Source: Colwellia sp.
GTDB taxonomy: Bacteria > Pseudomonadota > Gammaproteobacteria > Enterobacterales > Alteromonadaceae
Reading direction: 5' to 3'
NCBI GenBank assembly: GCA_003521815.1
Contig: DPHE01000078.1
Coordinates: forward strand, 91,483 to 111,192
DNA: 19,710 nucleotides
Part shown: piece after piece, positions 1 to 7,210 of the stretch
How the letters are laid out: the number at the start of each line of letters is the position of its first letter
Numbering within the stretch: the first letter of the stretch is position 1
Made by a program: the position numbers and the translations under genes
Notes under the pieces: model-generated
Database searches by the model: none
The model's input: the letters and a program-made list of their open reading frames with translations, nothing else
What the model was told of the DNA's origin: nothing

Positions 1-27
1 ACTGAATCAACTGAATCAACCGAATCA
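1..27. repeat. Three tandem 9-bp repeats at the window edge
   Basis: The window opens with three head-to-tail units, ACTGAATCA, ACTGAATCA and ACCGAATCA, the last differing at one base. The array may continue upstream of the window. The core TGAATCA also occurs, as its complement TGATTCA, in the loop of the inverted repeat at 19486-19547, so this could be the edge of a related dispersed intergenic repeat; that link is inference. Confidence 0.6.
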
Positions 28-301
28 TGTAGGTCATTGAAAGTGTATTAATCAGCTTTGCCCTTAGAAGCAGTTTCCAGTTTAGATTTCTAGGACAAAG
101 GTACCTATTGAGATATAAAATCACGCTCTGATTTCTAGTAAAGCTTTCGATTCAGCGGCGGCTAGAAATAACGTAATTATTATGCTTTTATTTAATAATC
201 TTTAGTTATCACTATCATTTGAATAATTAATTTCACTTATTTTAAATAAAGAATTAGATTATTAACAGATAGATAATAAACGAACCAAAAGGTGATCACA
301 G
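28..301 (+). promoter_or_regulatory. Leader of the peroxidase-related gene with a putative promoter
   Basis: No open reading frame of note was seen here. A possible sigma-70 promoter is TTGAAT at 219-224 and TTAAAT at 242-247 with a 17-base spacer; each box matches four of six consensus bases. A good ribosome binding site, AGGTGA at 290-295, lies six bases before the ATG at 302 and fixes that start. The rest is AT-rich and I see nothing else in it. Confidence 0.35.
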
Positions 302-886
302 ATGAGTGCATTAACGATAAGTAGATACCCTATACCAGACTTAAAATCTTTGCCCGAAGATATCCTTGCCCGTATATTGGAAGTTCAGGATAAAGCTCGA
401 TTTATCCCCAATGTATTTCTGACCCTGGCATATAGGCCTGCTGAATTCAGAGCATTCTTTGCTTATCACGATGCTATTATGCACCGTGAAGGAAGTACGC
501 TTAGTCCGGCAGAAAAAGAGATGATTGTTGTTGCTATTAGTTCAGCTAATGGTTGCCAGTATTGTGTTGTGGCACACGGGGCAATGCTTCGCGTATTTGC
601 CAAAGAGCCGCTACTTGCGGACCAGATTGCGGTGAATTATCTCCACGCACCAATAAATGAGAAGCAAAAAGCGATGTTGACGTTTGCTCTCAAACTTTCG
701 CGCTCTCCAGAGTTGGTGCAAGAGTCCGATTATGAACAACTAAAGAACCATGGCTACGATGATGAGGATATCTTAGATATTGCAGGCATTACGGCCTTCT
801 TTGGGCTATCAAATAGAATGGCTATCGTTACTCGCATGCAGCCTAATAATGAGTTTTATACCATGGCGCGAGAGCCAAGATCGTAA
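302..886 (+). CDS. Peroxidase-related, AhpD-like carboxymuconolactone decarboxylase family protein
   Basis: The 194-residue protein belongs to the AhpD-like / carboxymuconolactone decarboxylase family, in the group usually called uncharacterized peroxidase-related enzymes. The diagnostic segment has Glu73, then the redox pair Cys85-Gln-Tyr-Cys88 and His92, matching the Glu, CxxC and His of AhpD alkylhydroperoxidase. By family knowledge the cysteines cycle between dithiol and disulfide to reduce peroxides; the substrate is unknown. No signal peptide or membrane segment is seen, so it is probably cytoplasmic. It has its own ribosome binding site (AGGTGA, six bases upstream) and a terminator at 949-987, so it is probably monocistronic. 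Length is normal for the group and nothing appears truncated. Confidence 0.88.
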   Translation: MSALTISRYPIPDLKSLPEDILARILEVQDKARFIPNVFLTLAYRPAEFRAFFAYHDAIMHREGSTLSPAEKEMIVVAISSANGCQYCVVAHGAMLRVFAKEPLLADQIAVNYLHAPINEKQKAMLTFALKLSRSPELVQESDYEQLKNHGYDDEDILDIAGITAFFGLSNRMAIVTRMQPNNEFYTMAREPRS

Positions 887-948
887 CAGTTTTAGCAAGT
901 ACTTAAAGTATGATTTTCTAGAAAATGGTATTGCTGATGGAGATAAAT

Positions 949-987
949 ATAGGTGAGTTAGCCAGCTCCAAATCACCTATTTTTTTT
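949..987 (+). terminator. Rho-independent terminator after the peroxidase-related gene
   Basis: An 8-bp perfect stem (ATAGGTGA at 949-956 with TCACCTAT at 973-980) encloses a 16-base loop and is followed by a run of eight T. It lies 63 bases after the stop codon of the gene at 302-886 and before the convergent M13 peptidase gene. Confidence 0.8.
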
Positions 988-1047
988 GGCTAGAGATCCT
1001 ATAAGCTGCTTTTTTAACATATCAAAATACATTTTCAATAAACTTGA

Positions 1048-3114
1048 TTACCAAATTTTAACGCGTTTTTCAGGGGCTATATACATAGCATCACCTTCTT
1101 TTACGTTAAAAGCTTGATAGAATTCATTCATATTTGAGAGCGACCCTAAAGCACGAAACTCACCTGGAGAATGAGGGTCAGTGGCGACACGGTTACGCAT
1201 TGATTTTTCGACGATCTTTGAACGCCAAATTTGTGCATAGCCTATAAAGAAGCGTTGATCGCCAGTTAAACCGTCAATGACAAGTGCTTTTTTACCGTTT
1301 AATGACGCTTTGTAAGCTTTATAGGCGATAGTTACCCCTGATAAATCACCAATGTTTTCACCTAAGGTTAGTTTACCATTAACGTTCAAATCATCAAATA
1401 CTTGATAATCTGCATATTGTTCAACGAGTGCTTTAGTACGAGTTGAAAATTCTTTCAGATCTTGTTCTGTCCACCAGTTGCGAAGATTACCTGTGGCGTC
1501 GTATTTACTGCCTTGGTCATCAAATCCATGTCCCATTTCATGGCCAATCACAGCGCCAATACCGCCATAGTTTACAGCATCGTCAGCTTTCATATTAAAG
1601 AAAGGTGCTTGTAAAATAGCAGCAGGAAAAACAATTTCGTTCACGGTAGGATTGTAATAGGCGTTAACCGTTTGTGGTGTCATGCCCCATTCCCATTTAC
1701 GAATTGGACCACCGAGTTTTGAAATTTCTTTTTCGCTAGACACTTTGCGTGAACGAATAATATTACCTACTAGATCATCAACCTTGATTGCAAGTTTAGA
1801 GTAGTCTTCCCATTGGTCAGGGTAACCAATTTTAGGTGTGAAAGCAGCAAGCTTTATATGCGCAGCTTTTTTAGTACCGTCTGACATCCATTCTAAGTCA
1901 TCAATACTTGCGCCGTATGCATTACGCAAATTTTCAACTAAATTACTCATTCTATCTTTTGCTTTTGGCGTAAAGTGGCGAGTTACATAAACTTTACCAA
2001 TCACCTCACCTAGATTACCATTCACAACGCCTACACCGCGTTTCCATTGTGGGCGCTGCTCATTGCGGCCGTTTAGTTGCTTTGAGAAAAACTTAAAATT
2101 TTCATTATCTAAATCAGCAGTTAGGTAACTAGAAAAAGCACTTAAGGTATTAAATGTTAAATATTGCTTCCATGTTTCAAGTGATGTTTGCTCAAATACG
2201 TTACCAAAGCTCTCAATAAAATCAGGCTGGTTAATAATAATATCTTTTTGGCTAGCAACACCTTCGGCCGCTAAAAAAGCTTGCCAGTTAAATTTACTGG
2301 TGAGACTATTTAGATTCTTGGTAGCAAACTTATTATAACGTTTTTCACTATCACGGGTTTCCACGCGTGTCCAATGAAACTTAGCTAAGTTAGTTTCTAA
2401 TGCCATAATATTATTAGCTGCACTATTACCATTGCTGATGCCTGCTAAGTTATACATGTTTTCAATATGCGAGACATAACCATTGCGCAAATCAACAAAA
2501 CGCTCGGCGTCATTAAAGTAGTAATCCTTGTCAGGTAAATTTAAGCCATTTTGCCAGATATGAATGGCGTAGCTTGAAGAATTCTTAGCATCAACGCTAA
2601 TGTACAAAGCTAATGGGGTATTAATCCCTGCAGAGGAATATTGACCAAAAAATTCAGCTAGGTCATCTTTATCTTGTAGATTATTGATGGTCGTTATAAT
2701 TGATTGGATTGGGTTTATACCTAAAGTATTACGTTTTTCACTATCCATATAAGAACGAAATAAATCAGCTACTTTTTGCTCGTCAGAGCCCATTATTAAA
2801 TCATCAGTTGCCGCAAGTTCTTCAATAATTACATTTACATCTTCATCAGCTTTATCACGCAAATCATAAAAAGAACCTATAGCGGTTTTATCACCAGGAA
2901 TCTTATGGCTGTTCATCCAGCCGCCGTTAATATAGCGATAAAAATTATCTTGTGGACGAATATTTGTATCCATATTCGCTTTATCGATACCTGATGCTAA
3001 AGCTATTTTCTGAACGGTCACTTTAGAAGAATCTATTACTGTGTTATCACTGTTACTGCAACCGCTGAGTAATAGTAAAGATGCGCATACAGAGCTTGTT
3101 ATAATCGCTTTCAT
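1048..3114 (-). CDS. M13 family zinc metallopeptidase, lipoprotein (neprilysin/PepO-like)
   Basis: The 688-residue protein is an M13 (neprilysin, endothelin-converting enzyme, PepO) endopeptidase that cleaves short peptides. The N-terminus is a lipoprotein signal: a hydrophobic stretch ending in the lipobox Leu-Ser-Gly-Cys19, so the mature protein should be lipid-anchored in the periplasm or outer membrane. The zinc site is intact: HEMGH at residues 525-529 and the third ligand Glu586 in GENIGD (585-590). The substrate-binding NAYYNP motif precedes HExxH by about 40 residues. The family's N-terminal domain opens with the expected D-x-F-Y-x-Y-x-N-G-x-W pattern near residue 60. Bacterial members usually end in Cys-x-Val-Trp; this one ends Val-Lys-Ile-Trp. 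It is convergent with the gene at 302-886 and appears monocistronic. Confidence 0.95.
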   Translation of the reverse strand: MKAIITSSVCASLLLLSGCSNSDNTVIDSSKVTVQKIALASGIDKANMDTNIRPQDNFYRYINGGWMNSHKIPGDKTAIGSFYDLRDKADEDVNVIIEELAATDDLIMGSDEQKVADLFRSYMDSEKRNTLGINPIQSIITTINNLQDKDDLAEFFGQYSSAGINTPLALYISVDAKNSSSYAIHIWQNGLNLPDKDYYFNDAERFVDLRNGYVSHIENMYNLAGISNGNSAANNIMALETNLAKFHWTRVETRDSEKRYNKFATKNLNSLTSKFNWQAFLAAEGVASQKDIIINQPDFIESFGNVFEQTSLETWKQYLTFNTLSAFSSYLTADLDNENFKFFSKQLNGRNEQRPQWKRGVGVVNGNLGEVIGKVYVTRHFTPKAKDRMSNLVENLRNAYGASIDDLEWMSDGTKKAAHIKLAAFTPKIGYPDQWEDYSKLAIKVDDLVGNIIRSRKVSSEKEISKLGGPIRKWEWGMTPQTVNAYYNPTVNEIVFPAAILQAPFFNMKADDAVNYGGIGAVIGHEMGHGFDDQGSKYDATGNLRNWWTEQDLKEFSTRTKALVEQYADYQVFDDLNVNGKLTLGENIGDLSGVTIAYKAYKASLNGKKALVIDGLTGDQRFFIGYAQIWRSKIVEKSMRNRVATDPHSPGEFRALGSLSNMNEFYQAFNVKEGDAMYIAPEKRVKIW

Positions 3115-3523
3115 TAATTTAATCTCATTTTATATTTTTAATCATTCGATATTGTTGTGCTCATGTAGCTTACATGCAAATGCTGTACAGTGATTAGATA
3201 TTACGAGGAATTTACCTTAAATTCTAGTCAGCGAAACATCTATTTACACTTTTTAGTGTAACGTGAATTTTATGTGATATTTACTTCTTTATACAATCAA
3301 AGGGAAGCGATCCTGAATTTTTAAGGATATAACATGATCGTTAATTTTTGTGGGTGATAAAAACAAATCAACAGCACATTGGCACATTTCATCAATTTGG
3401 CTAGCGTCGGCATATAAAAAAGGAATAAAAGCTAAACGGTTTAAAGCTGCTCTAGATAGTGATTATGCAGAAAAAGTCATGTTGACTGTTTTTTAAACGC
3501 TTATGTTCTTGCCCTGGGGCAGT
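3115..3523. other. Region without an intact gene upstream of the M13 peptidase
   Basis: This stretch must contain the M13 peptidase promoter. It also has a perfect palindrome at 3244-3261, listed separately. On the minus strand a reading frame stays open from 3462 to the stop at 3289 (57 sense codons, no in-frame start at its head; an ATG at 3480 is cut off by a TAA at 3465-3463). The translation contains a plausible folded segment around AALNRLAFIPFLYADASQID, but I do not recognise the family. It may be a further gene remnant next to the ThrE relic, or chance. Confidence 0.3.
3244..3261. promoter_or_regulatory. Perfect 18-bp palindrome, candidate operator
   Basis: TTACACT and AGTGTAA form perfect 7-bp arms around TTTT. 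It lies about 130 bases upstream of the M13 peptidase start codon. The symmetry suits a dimeric repressor, but the centre is too short for the NrdR consensus that it superficially resembles. No regulator can be assigned from this sequence. Confidence 0.35.
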
Positions 3524-3834
3524 TACGGCTGCCCATGAGGTCTAAACGGGCATGGTATCTGGAGGCATAAAACTCACTTCACCCCAAATAAATTTACCAA
3601 AATCCATGCCTAGTACTGCGCCAAAATAAAGCTTAAATAGCACCATAACACGTGCTGTACCTGACATTAAATGTCAAGCAGCAAGTTCAAATAAACCTAC
3701 TGAGCAATAGAGAGTAGATTATATTCTAAACGATATACTGTAGAGCCAAGCTTGTGTAATGCCTTGCCAAGTCGAATAATAAATTGACATTTTTGAAAAA
3801 AATCATTTGCTTGTGATGGTGAAACTTGTGGCAT
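3524..3834 (-). pseudogene. Decayed threonine/serine exporter (ThrE/YjjP family)
   Basis: Two pieces of a ThrE-type exporter can be read on the minus strand. The first runs from ATG at 3834 (AGGG five bases upstream) for 45 codons and contains FIIRLGKALHKLGSTVYRLE, the typical ThrE start, before a TAG. The second, in another frame, starts about 3698 with GLFELAA, stop, HLMSGTARVMV and continues LYFGAVLGMDFGKFIWGE, the conserved C-terminal helix segment of the family. Its two stops fit point mutation of CGA to TGA and of TGG to TAG (3542-3544), because recognisable TSWAAV follows the latter. Intact relatives are about 400 residues; most of the gating domain and several membrane helices between the pieces are gone, as is the C-terminus. 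It cannot make a working exporter. Confidence 0.8.
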
Positions 3835-3940
3835 GTAAACCCTGTCTCTAGCTAAAATAGTGAATAAGAGGTATCTTTCGCAATAGTAAATGATTTTGTT
3901 AAATCTAGGTAAAAAAACTTAGTTAACTGTAGAGGTATCG

Positions 3941-4114
3941 ATGACATTATTAATTATATTAGCGTGTGTTTTTGCCGCAGTAGCACTCATGGTTATTTTG
4001 GGTGAACGGTTTGGTAAGCCGATGAGTGATGAACAGCAAGCAAAATTCAGTAAAACTTCATGGATCTTAGTTTTTATTATTCTACTTGCCGCATTAGTAA
4101 AAGAAATAATTTAA
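3941..4114 (+). CDS. Small two-helix membrane protein, 57 residues
   Basis: An ATG at 3941 preceded by AGAGG with a four-base spacing opens a 57-codon frame ending in TAA at 4112-4114. The product has two hydrophobic segments, roughly residues 2-20 and 41-56, joined by a polar charged loop containing GERFGKPMSDEQQAKFSK, so it is probably a hairpin inner-membrane protein with few residues outside the bilayer. Start, binding site and clean two-segment layout support a real gene despite its size. Its stop lies one base from the end of the convergent NRDE gene. I do not recognise a characterised family and assign no function. Confidence 0.65.
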   Translation: MTLLIILACVFAAVALMVILGERFGKPMSDEQQAKFSKTSWILVFIILLAALVKEII

Positions 4115-4115
4115 T

Positions 4116-4898
4116 TTATGGTGTTACATAGAAACTTTGCTTCTTTGTACACTCTCCTTGCTCATTATAGCTTTGATCATAAATAGAAATATTCCCCTCG
4201 TTATCTAGGGTGATTATATTGGTCGTTCGGGTGCCGTATTCTGGCGAAATAATAAAAATAGAACTGAGCAGTTGCTCCCAATTTAATGGCACGCCTGTTT
4301 TTGGTAAGTGTTCAATTTGTGCTTGCTGGCCGCTTTTCATTAATTTGAATAGCTGTTCTATATCTAATGAATAATCTTTTATTTTATCGGCAAGTTTAGC
4401 CTGCCCAAGTGCCATTTTAGGCCAAATGTCGTCTAATGCGCCGTTACATAGACTGTGAAATCCTGAATTTAATACTTGTTTTTTTTCTGACACACTGTCG
4501 AAGCAGATTAGGTTATCCAGTTGGCCGAAGACTAAATTAAAGGCGTTATAGTTATTTGATGACTCTGCTAACTGTTTTGTTATATCATTATCTTGATTTG
4601 CTAATGCTTGTAATACTAAATCACCACGTGATTTTTTGTTTTTATCAAAAAATTGTGGTTGTCTAAAATTGGTGAGTGCGCTAAATCGTCCCTGTTTATT
4701 TAAACCAAGCCAAGTGCCACCCGCCTGTAAATCTTTACCCGCTAATACCTCACTTGTTAATAAGCCGTCTGTAAGTAAATTGTTATTAGGCCACCAATGC
4801 ATTGACTGTGTAGGTCTTTGATGAAATTCATCACGGTTTGCACAAATGATCACTGGATATTTAGGGTGCTGTTTGATGGCAAAAAATAAAATACACAT
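4116..4898 (-). CDS. NRDE family protein (TANGO2 homologue)
   Basis: The 260-residue protein opens with Met-Cys2-Ile-Leu and carries the defining Asn-Arg-Asp-Glu motif at residues 21-24, followed by the family's R-P-T and the G-G-T-W-L-G-L-N segment near residue 60. NRDE/TANGO2 proteins share the N-terminal nucleophile fold with Cys2 as the probable nucleophile after methionine removal; the bacterial function is unsettled, and roles in heme or lipid handling have been proposed for eukaryotic members. Length matches the family. It is divergent from the class II aldolase gene, sharing a 127-base intergenic region, and shows no damage. Confidence 0.9.
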   Translation of the reverse strand: MCILFFAIKQHPKYPVIICANRDEFHQRPTQSMHWWPNNNLLTDGLLTSEVLAGKDLQAGGTWLGLNKQGRFSALTNFRQPQFFDKNKKSRGDLVLQALANQDNDITKQLAESSNNYNAFNLVFGQLDNLICFDSVSEKKQVLNSGFHSLCNGALDDIWPKMALGQAKLADKIKDYSLDIEQLFKLMKSGQQAQIEHLPKTGVPLNWEQLLSSIFIISPEYGTRTTNIITLDNEGNISIYDQSYNEQGECTKKQSFYVTP

Positions 4899-5025
4899 AT
4901 AATGAGAGCGTTTTTGGGTTTGAAATTATATCTTATGGTAACTCTTTCTTTATACCCGCGCCTAGCTCAGGTAGACTTTATTTATATTAATAAATTTGTA
5001 GCGATAAAATAGACAAGGCATAACG

Positions 5026-5796
5026 ATGTTTGAACTCCCTAAGGTAAATGTAAAAGATAAAGTGTCAGCGCAGGAATGGCAAATTCGCGTTGATTTAGCC
5101 GCCTGTTACCGTTTAATGGTCATGCATGGTTGGGATGATCTTATTCATACGCATATCTCTGCTCGTATTCCCGGCACTGAGCATCTATTGATCAATGCGT
5201 TTGGTTTAGCATTTGAGGAAGTTACCGCATCAAACTTAGTTAAAATTGATATTGACGGCAATATTATTGATAAAGATTGCCCGTTTGAAATTAATCCAGC
5301 GGGTTTTACTATTCACAGTGCTGTACATGAGGCGCGTCATGAGGATATTTGCGTTATGCACATTCACACCAACGACACTATTGCCGTTGCTAGCCTTGAA
5401 GAGGGCTTGCTGACATTAAGTCAATACGCTATGTTTGCGCTGGCTTCAATGAGTTATCATGGTTATGAAGGTTTAGCGGTAAATGCAGATGAAAAGTTAA
5501 GATTGCAGCAAAACTTAGGTAATGCCAATTTTATGTTACTGAGAAACCATGGTGCGCTTACGGTGGGTAAAACCATTGGTGACGCGTTTATGCATATGTA
5601 TGATTTAACTCGAGCATGTCAGGTGCAATTACAAATTATGTCTACGGGCATGAAACCTATTTATGCACCGCAGAGCATTATTGATGGCATTAAAGCCCAA
5701 GCGAATATTGTGCATGCGGGAAAAACGGGTGGAGAAACTGCATGGCCAGCAATGATGCGAAGAGTGGCAAGAGCATACCCAGATTTTGCTACGTAA
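5026..5796 (+). CDS. Class II aldolase/adducin family protein
   Basis: This 256-residue protein has the class II aldolase/adducin fold. The zinc-binding histidines are visible: His112 and His114 in the segment VMHIHT and His175 in LLRNHGAL. The acidic residue that acts as base in fuculose-1-phosphate aldolase (Glu73 there) falls on a segment reading NPAGFTIH, with Gly93 in its place, as is usual in adducin-like members. Retro-aldol activity is therefore not certain. The C-terminus E-T-A-W-P-A-M-M-R-R is typical of the bacterial subgroup. It is followed on the same strand after 176 bases by an enolase-superfamily dehydratase, which suggests a sugar-acid role. A 2-keto-3-deoxy sugar acid could be its substrate, but that is inference. 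Length is normal. Confidence 0.88.
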   Translation: MFELPKVNVKDKVSAQEWQIRVDLAACYRLMVMHGWDDLIHTHISARIPGTEHLLINAFGLAFEEVTASNLVKIDIDGNIIDKDCPFEINPAGFTIHSAVHEARHEDICVMHIHTNDTIAVASLEEGLLTLSQYAMFALASMSYHGYEGLAVNADEKLRLQQNLGNANFMLLRNHGALTVGKTIGDAFMHMYDLTRACQVQLQIMSTGMKPIYAPQSIIDGIKAQANIVHAGKTGGETAWPAMMRRVARAYPDFAT

Positions 5797-5972
5797 CTCT
5801 CATCTTGTTATTGCATCGCCCAATTTATGCGTCAAAAGTACTCATTGACTATCGTCAACTCCGTGCTTTATTCTTTAACTTGAACCATACAACGTAAAGT
5901 TGAATTGTTACCTAAAGTAAGCATTGTATTTATTTGAAATAAAAACAAAGAACCTAATTTAAAGAGACAAAA

Positions 5973-7148
5973 ATGAAAGTTACCCATGTTGAAGTATTTG
6001 ATATTCACTGTCCGAAACGTATCGGCTGGAACCCTGTTTTCATTCGTGTTCATACTGATGACGGCATTAGTGGTGTTGGCGAAGCCGGTTTAGCTTATGA
6101 TTGGGGACACAGTGCTGCTGCCGCTATGATCAAAGAAATCAGTGAAGCAGTATTAATCGGCTTTAACCCGTTTAATACGGAACTGTTGTGGTCACGTATG
6201 CTCAGAGAAAGTTTTTGGGGTTTAGGTGGCGGACCTGTTTTGTATTCTGCTATGAGCGCCATTGATACAGCGCTTTGGGATATTAAAGCAAAGGCATTAG
6301 GTGTACCGGTTTATCAATTACTTGGCGGTAAAGTAAATGACAAATTACGCACTTACGCCAGTCAGCTGCAGTTTGATTGGGATAGCGAAATCAATAAGCT
6401 AATCGAGCCGGAAGAATATGCTCAAGCGGCATTAAAAGCGGTAAGTGAAGGTTATGATGCGGTAAAAGTTGATCCCATCGTGTATAACAAAGACGGCAGC
6501 TCATCATTTGATCGAACCAAGTTATTTACTAAACCACAAATGCATTTATTTGGTAACCGATTGCGTGCTATTCGTGATGCAGTGGGCGAGGATGTTGATA
6601 TTATTTTTGAATCGCATTCATTAATGGGTGCGGCATCGGCCATTCAAATGGGGAGAATAGTCGAAGAAGTGGGTTGCATGATGTATGAAGAGCCGGTTAA
6701 CTATTTAAATTCTGCAGTACATAAAAAAGTATCAGATAACGTTAATGTGCCTATTGCCGGTGGCGAGCGTTTATATCACCGTTGGGATGTTCGTCCTTAT
6801 TTTGAAGATCAAAGCATTGACGTATTACAACCTGATGTTGGCTTATGCGGTGGCTTTACTGAAGCGAAAAAAGTATGTGATTATGCTGATGTTTACGATA
6901 TTCGTATTCAAGCACATGTTTGTGGCGGCCCTGTGGCCACCGCAGCTTCCTTGCATTTAGAAACAGCTATTCCAAACTTTTTAATTCATGAGCATCACAC
7001 CTATGCTATTAAAGACTGGAATCGCGAATTATGTTTACAAGATCCGCAACCGGTTAATGGATTTTTTCAAGTATCGGAAGAACCAGGGCTTGGTATTGAA
7101 TTGAATGATGCGGTGGTTATGAAGTCGCCACATGTTGTGATTAAGTAG
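5973..7148 (+). CDS. Mandelate racemase/muconate lactonizing (enolase) superfamily, probable sugar-acid dehydratase
   Basis: The 391-residue protein has the N-terminal capping domain (about 1-125) and (beta/alpha)-barrel of the enolase superfamily. Candidate magnesium ligands are Glu213, Glu239 or Glu240 (Y-E-E-P) and Glu265 (G-G-E-R). A His315-Asp288 dyad (AHVCGG and QPDVG) plus His215 two residues after the first ligand resembles the galactonate/gluconate dehydratase arrangement; Lys165 sits in K-V-D, so the mandelate racemase KxK pair is not complete. The expected reaction is loss of water from an aldonate to a 2-keto-3-deoxy acid; the sugar cannot be told. AAAGAGAC lies just before the ATG. 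It converges on the lactonase gene, separated by 45 bases. Confidence 0.88.
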   Translation: MKVTHVEVFDIHCPKRIGWNPVFIRVHTDDGISGVGEAGLAYDWGHSAAAAMIKEISEAVLIGFNPFNTELLWSRMLRESFWGLGGGPVLYSAMSAIDTALWDIKAKALGVPVYQLLGGKVNDKLRTYASQLQFDWDSEINKLIEPEEYAQAALKAVSEGYDAVKVDPIVYNKDGSSSFDRTKLFTKPQMHLFGNRLRAIRDAVGEDVDIIFESHSLMGAASAIQMGRIVEEVGCMMYEEPVNYLNSAVHKKVSDNVNVPIAGGERLYHRWDVRPYFEDQSIDVLQPDVGLCGGFTEAKKVCDYADVYDIRIQAHVCGGPVATAASLHLETAIPNFLIHEHHTYAIKDWNRELCLQDPQPVNGFFQVSEEPGLGIELNDAVVMKSPHVVIK

Positions 7149-7174
7149 ACCACGATATGATTAGCAGTTTTTCT

Positions 7175-7210
7175 GCTGTATCCTCATGTTGTATTAATTG
7201 AGGATACAGC
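7175..7210. repeat. Perfect 12-bp inverted repeat across the lactonase stop codon
   Basis: GCTGTATCCTCA at 7175-7186 pairs perfectly with TGAGGATACAGC at 7199-7210 across a 12-base loop. The right arm and part of the loop are inside the end of the amidohydrolase gene, and its stop codon (7194-7196) is in the loop. A shorter hairpin, AGCAG-TTTTT-CTGCT at 7163-7177, abuts it. Neither side has a U-run, so it is not a standard intrinsic terminator. It may block or stabilise transcripts between two convergent operons. Confidence 0.6.

Noticed and set aside
201..230. Fur-box-like ATCACTATCATTTGAATAAT upstream of the peroxidase-related gene
   Set aside because: Only two hexamers loosely fit the GATAAT repeat pattern, and such matches are expected in DNA this AT-rich.
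4955..4985. Second copy of the TATACCCG palindrome upstream of the class II aldolase
   Set aside because: Only the TATACCCG octamer is shared; no matching second arm is present.
5874..5904. Inverted repeat TTTAACTT / AAGTTGAA before the dehydratase gene
   Set aside because: The arms are only 8 bp with a mismatch and a 15-base spacer, which is common by chance here.
6745..6960. Plus-strand open frame of 71 codons inside the dehydratase gene
   Set aside because: It is a shadow in another frame of a well-supported enolase-superfamily gene.
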